NCBI GenBank assembly: GCA_964347345.1
Contig: CAYFYB010000019.1
Coordinates: forward strand, 1-31,376
Direction of reading: 5' to 3'
Length of the DNA stretch: 31,376 bases
DNA from: JAJISG01 sp964347345
Lineage (GTDB): Archaea; Thermoplasmatota; Thermoplasmata; RBG-16-68-12; JAJISG01
Within the stretch, counting starts at the first letter, position 1; each line of letters opens with the position of its first letter. The translations under genes were made by a program, and so were the position numbers. Positions 6,868 to 15,123 of this stretch are shown here, piece after piece. The notes under the pieces are model-generated. The model ran no database searches. It worked only from the letters and a program-made list of their open reading frames with translations, and was not told the origin of the DNA.

Positions 6868-7520
6868 AGGACCCCCATGAGGCCAGGAGGGAGGCCATGG
6901 TCCAGCGGTTGGCGGAGGAAGGCATCATCCGCACCACGAAGGTTCTCGAGGCCCTGAAGCAGGTCCCCCGCCACCTCTTCGTACCTCAAGTCTTGCGAGG
7001 GAGCGCGTACTACGACACACCCCTGAGCATTGGCTCTGGACAGACCATTTCCGCCCCCCATATGGTGGGCATGATGCTGGAGTACCTGGACCTGCAGGAC
7101 GGCCACATCGTCTTGGAGATTGGGGCCGGCTCGGGATATCATGCCGCCCTGGCGGGTTTTATCGTGGGACCTTCGGGACACGTGTACTCTGTGGAGAGGA
7201 TCGACTCCCTGGCCAGGAAAGCACGCAGGAACGTCGAGGCGGCCAGCCTCGGCGGTCAGGTGGACATCGTCGTAGGGGACGGGTCTCAGGGCCTGCCAGA
7301 ACATGCACCTTATGATCGCATCTTCGTTACGTGTGCGGCCCCCGAAATCCCTCCACCTCTGGTCGATGAACTGAAGGACAGCGGAAAGCTCCTCATCCCC
7401 CTAGGATCCCGATTCTATCAAGACTTGGTCCTTGTGGAAAAGAGAGGGGGCGACATCAAAAGAAGGGACCTTGGCGGGTGTGTCTTTGTACCCCTCATCG
7501 GGAAGTACGGCTTTCCCTGA
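6864..7520 (+). CDS. pcm: protein-L-isoaspartate O-methyltransferase
   Basis: Repairs age-damaged proteins by SAM-dependent methylation of L-isoaspartyl residues. At 218 residues it is full length for the family. The diagnostic order is clear: VPRHLFVP, YYDTPLSIGSGQTISAPHMV (substrate-binding loop), motif I VLEIGAGSGYHAAL, VYSVERIDSLA, the GDGSQGLPEHAPYDRI motif and the C-terminal CVFVPLIGKYGF. It begins at the ATG that overlaps the TGA of the upstream zinc finger gene, so the two form an operon. Confidence 0.95.
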   Translation: MKDPHEARREAMVQRLAEEGIIRTTKVLEALKQVPRHLFVPQVLRGSAYYDTPLSIGSGQTISAPHMVGMMLEYLDLQDGHIVLEIGAGSGYHAALAGFIVGPSGHVYSVERIDSLARKARRNVEAASLGGQVDIVVGDGSQGLPEHAPYDRIFVTCAAPEIPPPLVDELKDSGKLLIPLGSRFYQDLVLVEKRGGDIKRRDLGGCVFVPLIGKYGFP

Positions 7521-7594
7521 TGCCCCGCTTCAGTTCTGACGCCCCTAAGACTACTAGCGGGAAGCTTGAAAAGGACATATAGCCTCTGTGACCC

Positions 7595-8542
7595 GTGAAG
7601 GCAGCAGTCACCGGGGCAAACGGATTCATTGGCCGCAACTTGGTTAAAGGCCTCATCCAAGAGGGTCACGAGGTCCTCTCCATCGTGCGGAGGGCCGATA
7701 AGGGTGCCATGCTGAGCCGGCTGGGAAGCGACGTCGCAGTTCTCGATTTGGAGCAGATTGGCAGGCTTAGGGATAGCCTCCAGGGGAAGGACACCCTTTT
7801 CCATCTCGCTAACGTGATGGTCTTTGCCACCAAGCGGGAACAGTGGAGAACAAACGTTCTCAACACTGGGAATGTGCTTAGGACCGCCTCCGCCGCGGGC
7901 GTCCATAGGTTTGTCTACGCCAGTAGTGCGGCTGTCTACGGCGATACGGGGAACGGGTGGGCGAACGAAGAGAGCCAGAAGCGTCCCACGACCCACTACG
8001 GAAAGACCAAGGTCGTGGCAGAGGAGCTAATTAAGAAGGAAGCCGCCGACCTCTGCTGGCAGGTTCTGCGACCAGGAGTTGTGTATGGTCCCGGCTCACC
8101 CTTGCTCTTCCATACTGCCCGAAGGGGGCCCATCCTTTTGAACCGCGGCTCCGGCTGGGTACCCCTTGTCCACGTCGTTGACGTCGTCCGAGCTCTCATG
8201 GAAGCCTCCGCCAGGGAGGTGTCGGGAGGCGTGTTCAATGTCGTGGACGACAGGCCCATCCAGCTCGCTGATTTCCTCAAGCTCATCGCTAAGGAGGCGG
8301 GAGTGCCCCTTCGACGGGGCTCCTACACGGGGGCCTTCCTCCTGGCCCTGGCCGCCGAGAGCTCGGCATATCTGACAAGGGGTGTACCCAGGCTCACCAG
8401 GGATGCCCTACGACTCTTTCGATCATCTGCCCGGGTGTCGAATAGGAGGGTCAAGGAGGAGCTGGGCTTTCGATTCCTTCACCCGGACCCATTGAAAGCA
8501 CTTCCCGAGGCGGTGGCAAGGGTCTCCGAGCCCTTTGCATAG
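7595..8542 (+). CDS. NAD(P)-dependent epimerase/dehydratase (extended SDR family)
   Basis: A 315-residue Rossmann-fold enzyme of the nucleotide-sugar epimerase type. The N-terminus holds the dinucleotide-binding GANGFIG at residues 7-13. Further on are DTLFHLAN, VYASSAAVYGD with the catalytic Ser/Thr region, the Y-x3-K pair in HYGKTK, and the LRPGVVYGPGS and VHVVDVVRAL segments. Substrate cannot be told from sequence; family members act on UDP- or GDP-sugars or on sterol/flavonoid-like substrates. GTG at 7595 is chosen because it immediately precedes the Rossmann strand. The stop TAG overlaps the GTG of the long form of the downstream TraB ORF by one base. Confidence 0.85.
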   Translation: MKAAVTGANGFIGRNLVKGLIQEGHEVLSIVRRADKGAMLSRLGSDVAVLDLEQIGRLRDSLQGKDTLFHLANVMVFATKREQWRTNVLNTGNVLRTASAAGVHRFVYASSAAVYGDTGNGWANEESQKRPTTHYGKTKVVAEELIKKEAADLCWQVLRPGVVYGPGSPLLFHTARRGPILLNRGSGWVPLVHVVDVVRALMEASAREVSGGVFNVVDDRPIQLADFLKLIAKEAGVPLRRGSYTGAFLLALAAESSAYLTRGVPRLTRDALRLFRSSARVSNRRVKEELGFRFLHPDPLKALPEAVARVSEPFA

Positions 8543-8560
8543 TGGTGGCCTTCCGCCAAG

Positions 8561-8568
8561 GTTTAATT
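8561..8568 (+). promoter_or_regulatory. TATA-like box of the TraB gene, inside the upstream end region
   Basis: GTTTAATT centred 28 nt upstream of the ATG at 8593. It supports the shorter start over the GTG at 8542. Confidence 0.5.
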
Positions 8569-8592
8569 GCCGTCGGGTGGTTTCAGCAGTGG

Positions 8593-9276
8593 ATGATTAC
8601 CCTGTTCGGTGTGGGCCACGTATTCAACCTGGGGCCCCGTATCAAGGAGGAGGTAGTCAGGCGGAAGCCGGCGGCGGTCTGTCTGGAACTCGACGAGGCT
8701 CGTCTGAAAGCCCTCCAGGACACGGGTCAGCGGAGGGAGGGACCCATGCTGTACAACCTCCTTGCCCTCTTCCAGCGAAAGATTGCCGAACGCTATGAGG
8801 CCCACGTGGGGGAGGAGATGCTGGCAGCATACGATGCGGCCCGTGAACTTGAAATCCCGGTTTACCTCATAGACTTGGACTCCATGGTGACATGGAGGAA
8901 CCTGTGGTCATCCGTTGGCCTCCAGGAGGGGTTGAAGCTTCTAATATCCACCCTGGGGGCTCTGTTCATCCGTAAAGAGAGAATCGAGGTGGAGCTGGAC
9001 AGATACCAGCGCGACTATGCGGGCTTCATGGAAGCCTTTGGAAAGGACTTTCCCTCAGTTAAGAGGGTAGTAGTGGACGAGCGGAACGAGCACATGGCCT
9101 CCCTTCTGAGAGAGATACACAAGGAGTTCGGCGAAGTAGTGGCAGTCGTTGGCGACGGCCATATTGCAGGTCTGAGGAGCATCCTGAACGATGAACCCAT
9201 CGAGGTAGTTCGTCTCTGGACTCTTCGGGATGATAGCTGGCCGGAACATGGAACGCCTTCGAGGGCTGGGGACTAG
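8593..9276 (+). CDS. TraB/PrgY-family protein
   Basis: A 227-residue member of the TraB/PrgY/GumN family, found in archaea, in eukaryotes, and in bacteria where PrgY reduces pheromone activity. Conserved pieces are all present: the N-terminal GVGHVFNLGPRI, the acidic VCLELDEARLKAL, VYLIDLDSM, DERNEHMASLL and the C-terminal VVGDGHIAGL. These fit the proposed metal-dependent peptidase-like (erythromycin esterase/EreA-ChaN-type) fold. The archaeal versions often carry C-terminal membrane helices; this one has none, so it is the short soluble form. Homologues begin directly with the MITLFGVGH-type strand, and the TATA box at 8561-8568 agrees, so ATG 8593 is preferred to GTG 8542. Confidence 0.8.
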   Translation: MITLFGVGHVFNLGPRIKEEVVRRKPAAVCLELDEARLKALQDTGQRREGPMLYNLLALFQRKIAERYEAHVGEEMLAAYDAARELEIPVYLIDLDSMVTWRNLWSSVGLQEGLKLLISTLGALFIRKERIEVELDRYQRDYAGFMEAFGKDFPSVKRVVVDERNEHMASLLREIHKEFGEVVAVVGDGHIAGLRSILNDEPIEVVRLWTLRDDSWPEHGTPSRAGD

Positions 9277-9368
9277 GCCTTCACTTTGATGATCGAGGGC
9301 GGACGTCATCACCAAGTTTTCAACCCACGCCCAACCTGATCCGGCACTTTCGGAGACCTCCTGTTAAG

Positions 9369-9376
9369 CCTTAAGA
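9369..9376 (+). promoter_or_regulatory. TATA-like box of priS
   Basis: CCTTAAGA centred 27 nt upstream of the GTG at 9399. The rest of the 122-bp spacer after the TraB gene shows nothing else. Confidence 0.45.
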
Positions 9377-9398
9377 TGCCGTCGGTTCATACGAGGTC

Positions 9399-10640
9399 GT
9401 GGAGGCGGATGAGAGAGCAGCGGCCACTCTCAAGTATGTGAAGGCCAAGTTCAGGGAGTACTACAGATCCCATCCTCTCCAGTTGCCCCCCAGGTTTGGC
9501 AGACGGGAGTTTGGCTTCATCTTCTTCGACGGTGGCTTTGTGCAGAGACACCTGGGCTTCTCCTCGGAAGCGAACCTGCACCAATTCGTCAGATCCAGGC
9601 TCCCCGCTCACCTCTACCACTCCGCCGCCTACTATGAGAATCCTGGGGCACCCACCATGGCCGAGAAGGGATGGATGGGGGCCGACCTGATCTTTGACCT
9701 AGACGCCGACCACATCCCGGGATGGACGGAGATGGGTTACAGGGGCATGCTGGAGGCCGTTAAGGAGCAGGTCATCCGTCTCACTGATGAGTTCCTCTTG
9801 GGAGACATGGGGTTCGGGGAGAAGGACATGACCATAGCCTTCTCAGGGGCCCGTGGTTACCACGTTCACGTCAGGGACCCGAAGGTTTTCGGCCTCGAGA
9901 GCCACGAGAGGAGGGAGATAGTCGATTACATCACTGGCACAGATCTGGACCTGGGAACCGTAGCCAGGTCGGAGCCCTTCGAGTCGCGGACCTTCAAGGA
10001 AGTGACCAGAACCCTCCGGCGGCTAAGGGTTCCCACACCCTCAGAGCCAGGATGGAGGGGAAGGGTGTCCCGGGGCATTATTGACTGGCTGGACAGAGTG
10101 TCCAGGATGACGGAGGAGGAGGCCCTGGAGGAGTTACAGAGGCTCGAAGGGGTAGGCAAGGTGAGGGCGACGAAGATATACGATACTATGTTCAAGCGTC
10201 TGGGGAGGGATAGGGTCATCGATAGAGTGAGAAGTGGTGCTCTTGACCTCTTCCCGAAGGGAGGCGGTCAGTCCATCGTCGCCCAGGGTGCCAACTTGAT
10301 GAAGGGAGCAACAGATGAACCCGTGACCTCAGATGTCAAGAGACTGATAAGGCTCATAGGGAGCCTCCATGGGAAGACTGGACTGAGGGTGGTTCCGGTG
10401 AGTCGTGATCTGCTGGAGCCCTTTGACCCCTTGGTGGAGGCCCTGCCGGACGAATACTCCCAGGAGAGGATTCGCATTCGCCTCCAACAGGGTATTAAAA
10501 CTGATATGATGGGCGAAACCTTTAATTTGGAACCAGGACAGAACAGCGTCCCGGAGTATCTGGCCATCTTCCTCATGTGCAGAGGAGTGGCCACATTGGC
10601 TTCGGGGACCATGGATGAAGGGACGAGCGAGTCTGATTGA
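9399..10640 (+). CDS. priS: DNA primase small (catalytic) subunit PriS
   Basis: Catalytic subunit of the archaeal-eukaryal primase, which makes RNA primers together with the large subunit PriL. Catalytic acidic residues are visible in FDLDADHIPG (D100, D102 and nearby D104), followed by the nucleotide-binding SGARGYHVHV (residues 149-158, H155/H157) and the third aspartate D312 in TSDVKRLIRLIGSLHGKTG with H324 and K326. At 413 residues it is longer than the roughly 350-residue minimal enzymes. Part of the extra length is a helix-hairpin-helix-like segment at about residues 240-267 (LEGVGKVRATKIYD). The start is GTG, with a TATA-like box 27 nt upstream. The 3' end overlaps the next gene by 26 bp, so the two are translationally linked. 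PriL is not in the window. Confidence 0.95.
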   Translation: MEADERAAATLKYVKAKFREYYRSHPLQLPPRFGRREFGFIFFDGGFVQRHLGFSSEANLHQFVRSRLPAHLYHSAAYYENPGAPTMAEKGWMGADLIFDLDADHIPGWTEMGYRGMLEAVKEQVIRLTDEFLLGDMGFGEKDMTIAFSGARGYHVHVRDPKVFGLESHERREIVDYITGTDLDLGTVARSEPFESRTFKEVTRTLRRLRVPTPSEPGWRGRVSRGIIDWLDRVSRMTEEEALEELQRLEGVGKVRATKIYDTMFKRLGRDRVIDRVRSGALDLFPKGGGQSIVAQGANLMKGATDEPVTSDVKRLIRLIGSLHGKTGLRVVPVSRDLLEPFDPLVEALPDEYSQERIRIRLQQGIKTDMMGETFNLEPGQNSVPEYLAIFLMCRGVATLASGTMDEGTSESD

Positions 10641-12774
10641 GAAGGACAAGTTCACCCGAATCAGGACGGCAAAGAACCTCATCCTCGGGCTGCTGATAGT
10701 GGCAGTACTGCTCTTCTCCAGCTACATTGTCTTCAGGGCGGGCTACAGCACGAACCCGCTCTACATACCCCTGGACAGGGCTCTCACCATACTCCTCCTC
10801 ACCGGCGTCCTTATTTCAGTCCTCAACATCGCCTTCAGGTCTCTAGAGATCAAGCACGCTCCCAGGGAGGGTCAGAGGTTTCTACTGACGGACTCCAGCT
10901 GGAAAGGGGCCAAGAAGGCCTTTGTAGCTGCCCTGCTCGCGGCCCTCTTCTTTGGTGTCCCGGTGGCCCAGGCCTTGGTCATCAACATCATGTCGCCTTC
11001 TGCCAGCAGGACCCTGGGAGCAGGCGAGTCGTATCCACTAAGCTTCGCGAACCAGGACCCCCTCGGGATCACCAAGGCGCGCGAGCTTCGCGTGGCCGTC
11101 CAGAGCGGGTCATTGAGGGTGAGGGTGGACGAGGGGGGCAGGATTGTGAACCCCGGAGGAACTAACCTCACCGCGGGAGAGCGACAATCCTTTGCCCTCT
11201 CTTCAGCCTCCTACATCCCCTACGCGGTGAGCTTCGAAAACACGGCCAACGTCAGCACGCGCTTCACCTATCAGGTCGACTTCGGCTTTCCTTCAGGCTT
11301 CACATCCCTGATCACGTTCCTCTCCATCGTCGTAGCAGTCTCCAACCTGGGCTGGATGATGTACCTCAGGCGGATTCGTAGAGGATTATCCCAGGAGCCC
11401 CCCTATCAGGGCCCAGCACCCCAGACGCCCTATCCTGCCCCTCAGATGCCTTCCACCAGGCCCTGGTACGAACTCAACACAATGTGGCATCCCGTCTACT
11501 CGCCATGGAGGTCTACTCCTATCCGGGCGCCTCCCAGAGGCGATATGACGGGTACCGTGACCGCTCAGGAGCTGCCTCCACCGCCCCCCCAGGTGGAGCC
11601 CTACGAGGTGGACATCCCACCTCCGCCGCCGGACCATACCGGGGAGGACGACGCGCGGGCTCTCCTCAGGGAAATCGGCCTTGACGTCTCCTCTCTCCTG
11701 GACAAAGCGGAGGAGAGGGTGTCCGCGGGAGAGTATCACGAAGCCCTGGAGGACTTCGACACCGTCCTCCAGTCTGACCAGAGAAACCTGAGGGCCCTCC
11801 TGAAGAAGGCGGAACTCCTTCGAAAGCTTCAGAGGGCTGGTGAGGCCTTGGACTGCCTGCAACGGGCACTTAGGGTGGATCCGTGGCATCAAAAGGCGCT
11901 GCTCAGCAAGGGGAGCCTGCTCGAGGAGCAGGGACGGGATGATGAGGCCCTGGAGTGTTACGAGACCATTCTCCAGGGAGGTCCCGAGTACCTGGAGGCC
12001 CTCGTCCGGAAGGGAGAGATGATGATCAGACTGCAGGAGGCGGAGCTCGCCCTGGAGGCTTTCCGAGAGGCGCTCCGACTTCGGCCCGGGGACGCGGACC
12101 TAGAGGCCAGAATACGCTTCCTAGAGGAGAGCCGGGAAGACCCCCTCGACAGAGCGGGGAATGAGATCGAAGCGAACCGCTTCGAGAGGGCTGAGGAGCT
12201 CCTTCGGGTGGCCCTGGAGGGGCCCCGGGGAGGAGAAGCAAGAAGGGAGCTGACAGACCTGTACTTCAAGATGGGCAGGCAAGAGGAGGCTCTCCAGCTG
12301 CTGGACCAGTCTATTGAAGAAGATCCCGGCAATCTGGATCTGATACTGATGAGAGTGGGGGCCCTCTCCCATAGGGGTAGGCTGGCGGATGCGTTGGAAG
12401 CCTGCGAGAAGGCGTGTGAGATAGCTCCCGAAGAGGCCACTGTGTGGTCGATCCGAGGCAACCTGGAGGCGGACCTGGGCCTGGAGAGCAGGGCGAGGGA
12501 GAGCCTTCAAAAGGCGCTGGAGCTCAATCCGGAAGATCCAGACTCCAGACGGAGGCTGGAGGAGCTTTACGCGAGGGAGCAAGAGAGCGCCGAGCTGGAG
12601 CAAGTTCTGAGGAAGGTCGAGGGCATCCCAGAGGAAGGCATCAGGTCCATCCTCGGGGCTTTCCACGGCCTGAAACAGCTCAAAGGGGCAAAGGTGAAGG
12701 CCCTCTCGTCACTGGAGGGCATCTCTGACGAGATTGCGAAGCGAGTGCTGAAGAGGGTGCGGAAGGGAAGATAG
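10615..12774 (+). CDS. membrane-anchored TPR protein with C-terminal helix-hairpin-helix domain
   Basis: A 719-residue multidomain protein with no named family. Predicted membrane segments lie at about residues 21-40, 54-74 and 102-123. A beta-rich, probably extracytoplasmic domain covers about 125-228, and a fourth membrane segment 229-250. A proline-rich linker (about 260-340, with runs such as LPPPPP) leads to a tandem of about eight tetratricopeptide repeats (358-650; typical phrases GEYHEALEDFDTVL, GRDDEALECYE, GRQEEALQLLDQS). Residues about 665-716 look like a tandem HhH domain (VEGIPEEGIRSILGAF ... LEGISDEIAKRVL), the type found at the ends of XPF/UvrC-like DNA-repair proteins. TPR and HhH parts should be cytoplasmic. 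It overlaps priS by 26 bp in a different frame and may tether DNA or replication factors to the membrane; that is inference. Confidence 0.8.
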   Translation: MKGRASLIEKDKFTRIRTAKNLILGLLIVAVLLFSSYIVFRAGYSTNPLYIPLDRALTILLLTGVLISVLNIAFRSLEIKHAPREGQRFLLTDSSWKGAKKAFVAALLAALFFGVPVAQALVINIMSPSASRTLGAGESYPLSFANQDPLGITKARELRVAVQSGSLRVRVDEGGRIVNPGGTNLTAGERQSFALSSASYIPYAVSFENTANVSTRFTYQVDFGFPSGFTSLITFLSIVVAVSNLGWMMYLRRIRRGLSQEPPYQGPAPQTPYPAPQMPSTRPWYELNTMWHPVYSPWRSTPIRAPPRGDMTGTVTAQELPPPPPQVEPYEVDIPPPPPDHTGEDDARALLREIGLDVSSLLDKAEERVSAGEYHEALEDFDTVLQSDQRNLRALLKKAELLRKLQRAGEALDCLQRALRVDPWHQKALLSKGSLLEEQGRDDEALECYETILQGGPEYLEALVRKGEMMIRLQEAELALEAFREALRLRPGDADLEARIRFLEESREDPLDRAGNEIEANRFERAEELLRVALEGPRGGEARRELTDLYFKMGRQEEALQLLDQSIEEDPGNLDLILMRVGALSHRGRLADALEACEKACEIAPEEATVWSIRGNLEADLGLESRARESLQKALELNPEDPDSRRRLEELYAREQESAELEQVLRKVEGIPEEGIRSILGAFHGLKQLKGAKVKALSSLEGISDEIAKRVLKRVRKGR

Positions 12775-12782
12775 GTTTTTAG
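12775..12782 (+). promoter_or_regulatory. TATA-like box of rplX-pfdA-ftsY
   Basis: GTTTTTAG begins at the stop of the TPR gene and is centred 29 nt upstream of the rplX ATG at 12807. Confidence 0.45.
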
Positions 12783-12806
12783 GAAGCTCCCACCATTGTC
12801 CGAGGG

Positions 12807-13034
12807 ATGAAGGCCTTCCGGGTGAAGGGGGAGTTCCTCATGGGAGGAAGCCGTCAGTCCTTCACCAAGGAGGTAGTGGCGAAGGACCAGGAAGAGGCAC
12901 TGGAAAAGGTACTCTCCCTGCTGGGCAGTAAGCACAGAACCAAGAGGAAGAACATCAAGATCGTGCATGTTGAAGAATTAGTCCTCGAGGACGTCGTGGA
13001 TCCTGTGGTCAGTTACCTGCTGAGGATGGGCTGA
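12807..13034 (+). CDS. rpl18a: 50S ribosomal protein L18Ae (LX)
   Basis: A 75-residue large-subunit protein of the archaeal ribosome. Features are the MKAFRVKGEF start, the F-x-KEVVAKDQEEALEKV helix and the SKHRTKRKNIKI basic strand typical of L18Ae/LX. Archaea usually place it directly before the prefoldin alpha and ftsY genes, and that order is kept here: pfdA starts 3 bp after the stop. A TATA-like box lies 29 nt upstream of the ATG. Confidence 0.92.
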   Translation: MKAFRVKGEFLMGGSRQSFTKEVVAKDQEEALEKVLSLLGSKHRTKRKNIKIVHVEELVLEDVVDPVVSYLLRMG

Positions 13035-13037
13035 GGA

Positions 13038-13478
13038 ATGGCGGAATCAGAACTTCGGCAGGCTGTGGCGGCCCTCGAGACCTCCAGGGCCCAGCTGGAC
13101 GCTCTGACGAGACAGGAGGAATTGCTGCGCATCTCCTTGGACGAGTACATGAGGGCCCGCGAGACCATGGCCCGATACACCGAAGCACCCGTGGGCACTC
13201 AGATCCTGGTCCCCATTGGCGCTAACTCCTTCCTGTACGCCACCGTGGCCGACGTGGACAGCTGCATCGTCGGTATCGGTTCTGAGGTGGCGCTGGAGGA
13301 CACCATGGAAAGGGCCATACAGAGGCTGGACCACCGCATCAAGGAACTCCAAGACGTCCAAGAGAACCTCCTGAAGAGGGTCGCCGAGCTGCAGAACAGG
13401 GTGAACCAGTACGCCGCCGTTGTGCAGAGGATCTACGATAAGATGCAAGAGGAGCGGGAGGAACTGCCCGGTGTTTGA
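13038..13478 (+). CDS. pfdA: prefoldin subunit alpha
   Basis: Subunit of the hexameric prefoldin co-chaperone that captures unfolded proteins and hands them to the thermosome. The layout is the family's: an N-terminal coiled-coil helix (residues about 3-50), a beta-hairpin centre (GTQILVPIGANSFLYATV and VGIGSEVALE), and a C-terminal coiled-coil helix (residues about 90-140). At 146 residues its length is standard. It sits 3 bp after rpl18a and its stop overlaps the ftsY start by 8 bp, so the three genes form one operon. Confidence 0.93.
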   Translation: MAESELRQAVAALETSRAQLDALTRQEELLRISLDEYMRARETMARYTEAPVGTQILVPIGANSFLYATVADVDSCIVGIGSEVALEDTMERAIQRLDHRIKELQDVQENLLKRVAELQNRVNQYAAVVQRIYDKMQEEREELPGV

Positions 13479-14406
13479 GTCCCTCCGGAAGAAGCTGCTT
13501 GGCTGGCGGGAGAAGGCACCAGAGGAATTGGCGGAGGTGGTCTCCGAGGGGTCAGGCCGCAGGATCAAGGAGAAGTTGCTGGATAGCTACCTCTACGACC
13601 TGGAGATGGCTCTCCTGGAGGCAGACGTTGCCCTACCCGTGGTCTCCGAGATAACTGGGGCCCTTGAGGAGGAGTTCCTGGGGAAGAGGATAAGCCGGGA
13701 GGTGAACTTCAAAGCGGGGATGTGGCATGCCCTCCGCAAATCTCTGGAGGGGGTGCTCACAGTGCCTTCCATAGGCCTCCTTGACTTCGTCCGGAAGAAA
13801 GAGAAGCCAGTCGTTCTCATGTTCGTCGGCGTAAATGGCACGGGGAAGACGACCGCCATTGCCAAGTTGGCACACCTCTTCCAGTCTCAGGGGCTGACGT
13901 GCGTGCTGGCGGCGGGAGACACCTTCCGGGCCGGGGCCATCGAGCAGCTGGAGGAGCACGGAAATCGCCTGGGCTGCAAGGTCGTGAAGCACCAGGCTGG
14001 CAGCGATCCAGCGGCAGTGGCCTACGATGCCGTTGAACATGCCCGGGCCCGGCGACGGGACGTCGTCCTCGTGGATACTGCCGGCCGGATGCAGACCAAG
14101 GCCAACCTCATGGAGCAGATGAAGAAGATAAAGCGAGTTTCCAAGCCCGATTTGGTTCTCTTCGTCGGGGACGCCTTGACGGGCAATGACGCCGTGGAGC
14201 AGGCGAAGGGTTTTGAGGAGGCCGTCGGGATAGATGGGGTCATCCTCACCAAGATAGACGCTGACGCCAAGGGAGGGGCTGCCATGAGCATCGCTCATGC
14301 CGTCGGGAGGCCCATCCTATTCCTGAGCACAGGACAGGGCTACGAGGACCTGATACCCTTCACCGCCTCGTGGATGGTGGAGAGACTCCTGGGTGCCTCC
14401 GCCTGA
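13471..14406 (+). CDS. ftsY: signal recognition particle receptor FtsY
   Basis: GTPase that docks SRP-ribosome complexes at the membrane for cotranslational protein export. Residues 1-95 form the helical N domain. The G domain contains the P-loop GVNGTGKT (about 120-127), the DTFRAGAIEQLEEH segment, DTAGRM (about 202) and TKIDADAKGGAA (about 260), and ends with the FLSTGQGYEDLIPF closing motif. The acidic A domain of bacterial FtsY is absent, as in many archaea. The GTG at 13471 gives the expected start FESLRKKLLGW; the frame is open further upstream but only as an out-of-frame read of pfdA. It overlaps pfdA by 8 bp and runs 47 bp into the convergent glycosyltransferase gene. Confidence 0.95.
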   Translation: MFESLRKKLLGWREKAPEELAEVVSEGSGRRIKEKLLDSYLYDLEMALLEADVALPVVSEITGALEEEFLGKRISREVNFKAGMWHALRKSLEGVLTVPSIGLLDFVRKKEKPVVLMFVGVNGTGKTTAIAKLAHLFQSQGLTCVLAAGDTFRAGAIEQLEEHGNRLGCKVVKHQAGSDPAAVAYDAVEHARARRRDVVLVDTAGRMQTKANLMEQMKKIKRVSKPDLVLFVGDALTGNDAVEQAKGFEEAVGIDGVILTKIDADAKGGAAMSIAHAVGRPILFLSTGQGYEDLIPFTASWMVERLLGASA

Positions 14407-15082
14407 GGCGCCTCTCCAACAAGTATCTAAGGTTAGCCCATCCGTCAGACCACGTCCTGAGCTTGGCGTCCCCCACTCTAGGCCTGTACACGATGGTCGC
14501 CTCATCGAATCTTAGGCCCTTCTCAACCACTTCCAGCTTTATCTCCTCAGATAAGGGCATTCCCTCATTGGTCAGCTCGATACTATCAAGGACCTCCCGC
14601 CTGAAGACCCACATCCCGGACTGGCTGTCCTTGAGGGAGACCCGGAAGAGAATCCTCACCAGCAGGTTCAGGACCGTATTCCCCAGCCAATGGGGCAGCC
14701 CCATGGACTTCTTGGAGAGCCTGCTCATCCTCTCGCAGGAAATGAAGTCCAGTCCTTCGGCCTCAAGGCGGGAGATGAGGTCTGGAATGTCGCGGGCTGG
14801 ATATGTGAGATCTGCATCCAGCGTGGCTATGTAGTCTCCCTTAGCGGCCCCGAACCCCGTCATGTAGGCCCTTCCGTAGCCCCTTCTATCCTCCCGGATA
14901 ACGCGGGCTCCCCCCTCCTGGGCAACGGCCACCGTCCCATCCTTAGAGAGGGTGTCCACAACCAGCACTTCGTGGGCATAAGGAGACCCTAAAAAGGCCT
15001 CCTTGAGCTCCTCCAGCACTTGCCCTATGGATTCCTCCTCGTTCATGGTGGGCACTATTACGGTGACGTGGGCCCTCTGCAT
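14360..15082 (-). CDS. GT2 glycosyltransferase, dolichyl-phosphate mannose/glucose synthase type
   Basis: A 240-residue family 2 glycosyltransferase resembling the soluble DPM1-type enzymes that transfer a sugar from GDP- or UDP-sugar to dolichyl phosphate for N-glycosylation. It has the N-terminal VIVPTMNEEESIG strand, VLVVDTLSKDGT, the GYGRAYMTGFGAAKGDYI helix and the DADLTYP metal-binding motif, then DSQSGMWVFRREVL in the acceptor region. There are no C-terminal membrane helices. The start ATG at 15082 has a TATA-like box 28 nt upstream (15105-15114, minus strand). Its last 15 codons overlap the 3' end of ftsY on the other strand and read as a low-complexity Arg/Pro tail, which suggests the coding end was extended into ftsY. 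Confidence 0.87.
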   Translation of the reverse strand: MQRAHVTVIVPTMNEEESIGQVLEELKEAFLGSPYAHEVLVVDTLSKDGTVAVAQEGGARVIREDRRGYGRAYMTGFGAAKGDYIATLDADLTYPARDIPDLISRLEAEGLDFISCERMSRLSKKSMGLPHWLGNTVLNLLVRILFRVSLKDSQSGMWVFRREVLDSIELTNEGMPLSEEIKLEVVEKGLRFDEATIVYRPRVGDAKLRTWSDGWANLRYLLERRLRRRHPGVSPPSTRR

Positions 15083-15104
15083 TCATGAAAGCAAGAACCG
15101 GCCC

Positions 15105-15114
15105 TCATAAAGAA
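15105..15114 (-). promoter_or_regulatory. TATA-like box of the DPM1-type glycosyltransferase gene
   Basis: Minus-strand TTCTTTATGA centred 28 nt upstream of the ATG at 15082. Confidence 0.5.
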
Positions 15115-15123
15115 CTTGTCATC

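Noticed and set aside
8542..8592. GTG start of TraB overlapping the epimerase stop
   Set aside because: Homologues begin at the strand encoded from 8593, and a TATA-like box at 8561-8568 fits that start.
11386..12728. Several long minus- and plus-strand ORFs over the TPR region
   Set aside because: GC-rich helical repeats produce open shadow frames; their peptides are Arg/Pro/Ser-rich without motifs.
13420..13470. Upstream extension of ftsY
   Set aside because: These codons are an out-of-frame read of pfdA with a Cys/Arg-rich peptide; GTG 13471 gives the normal FtsY start.
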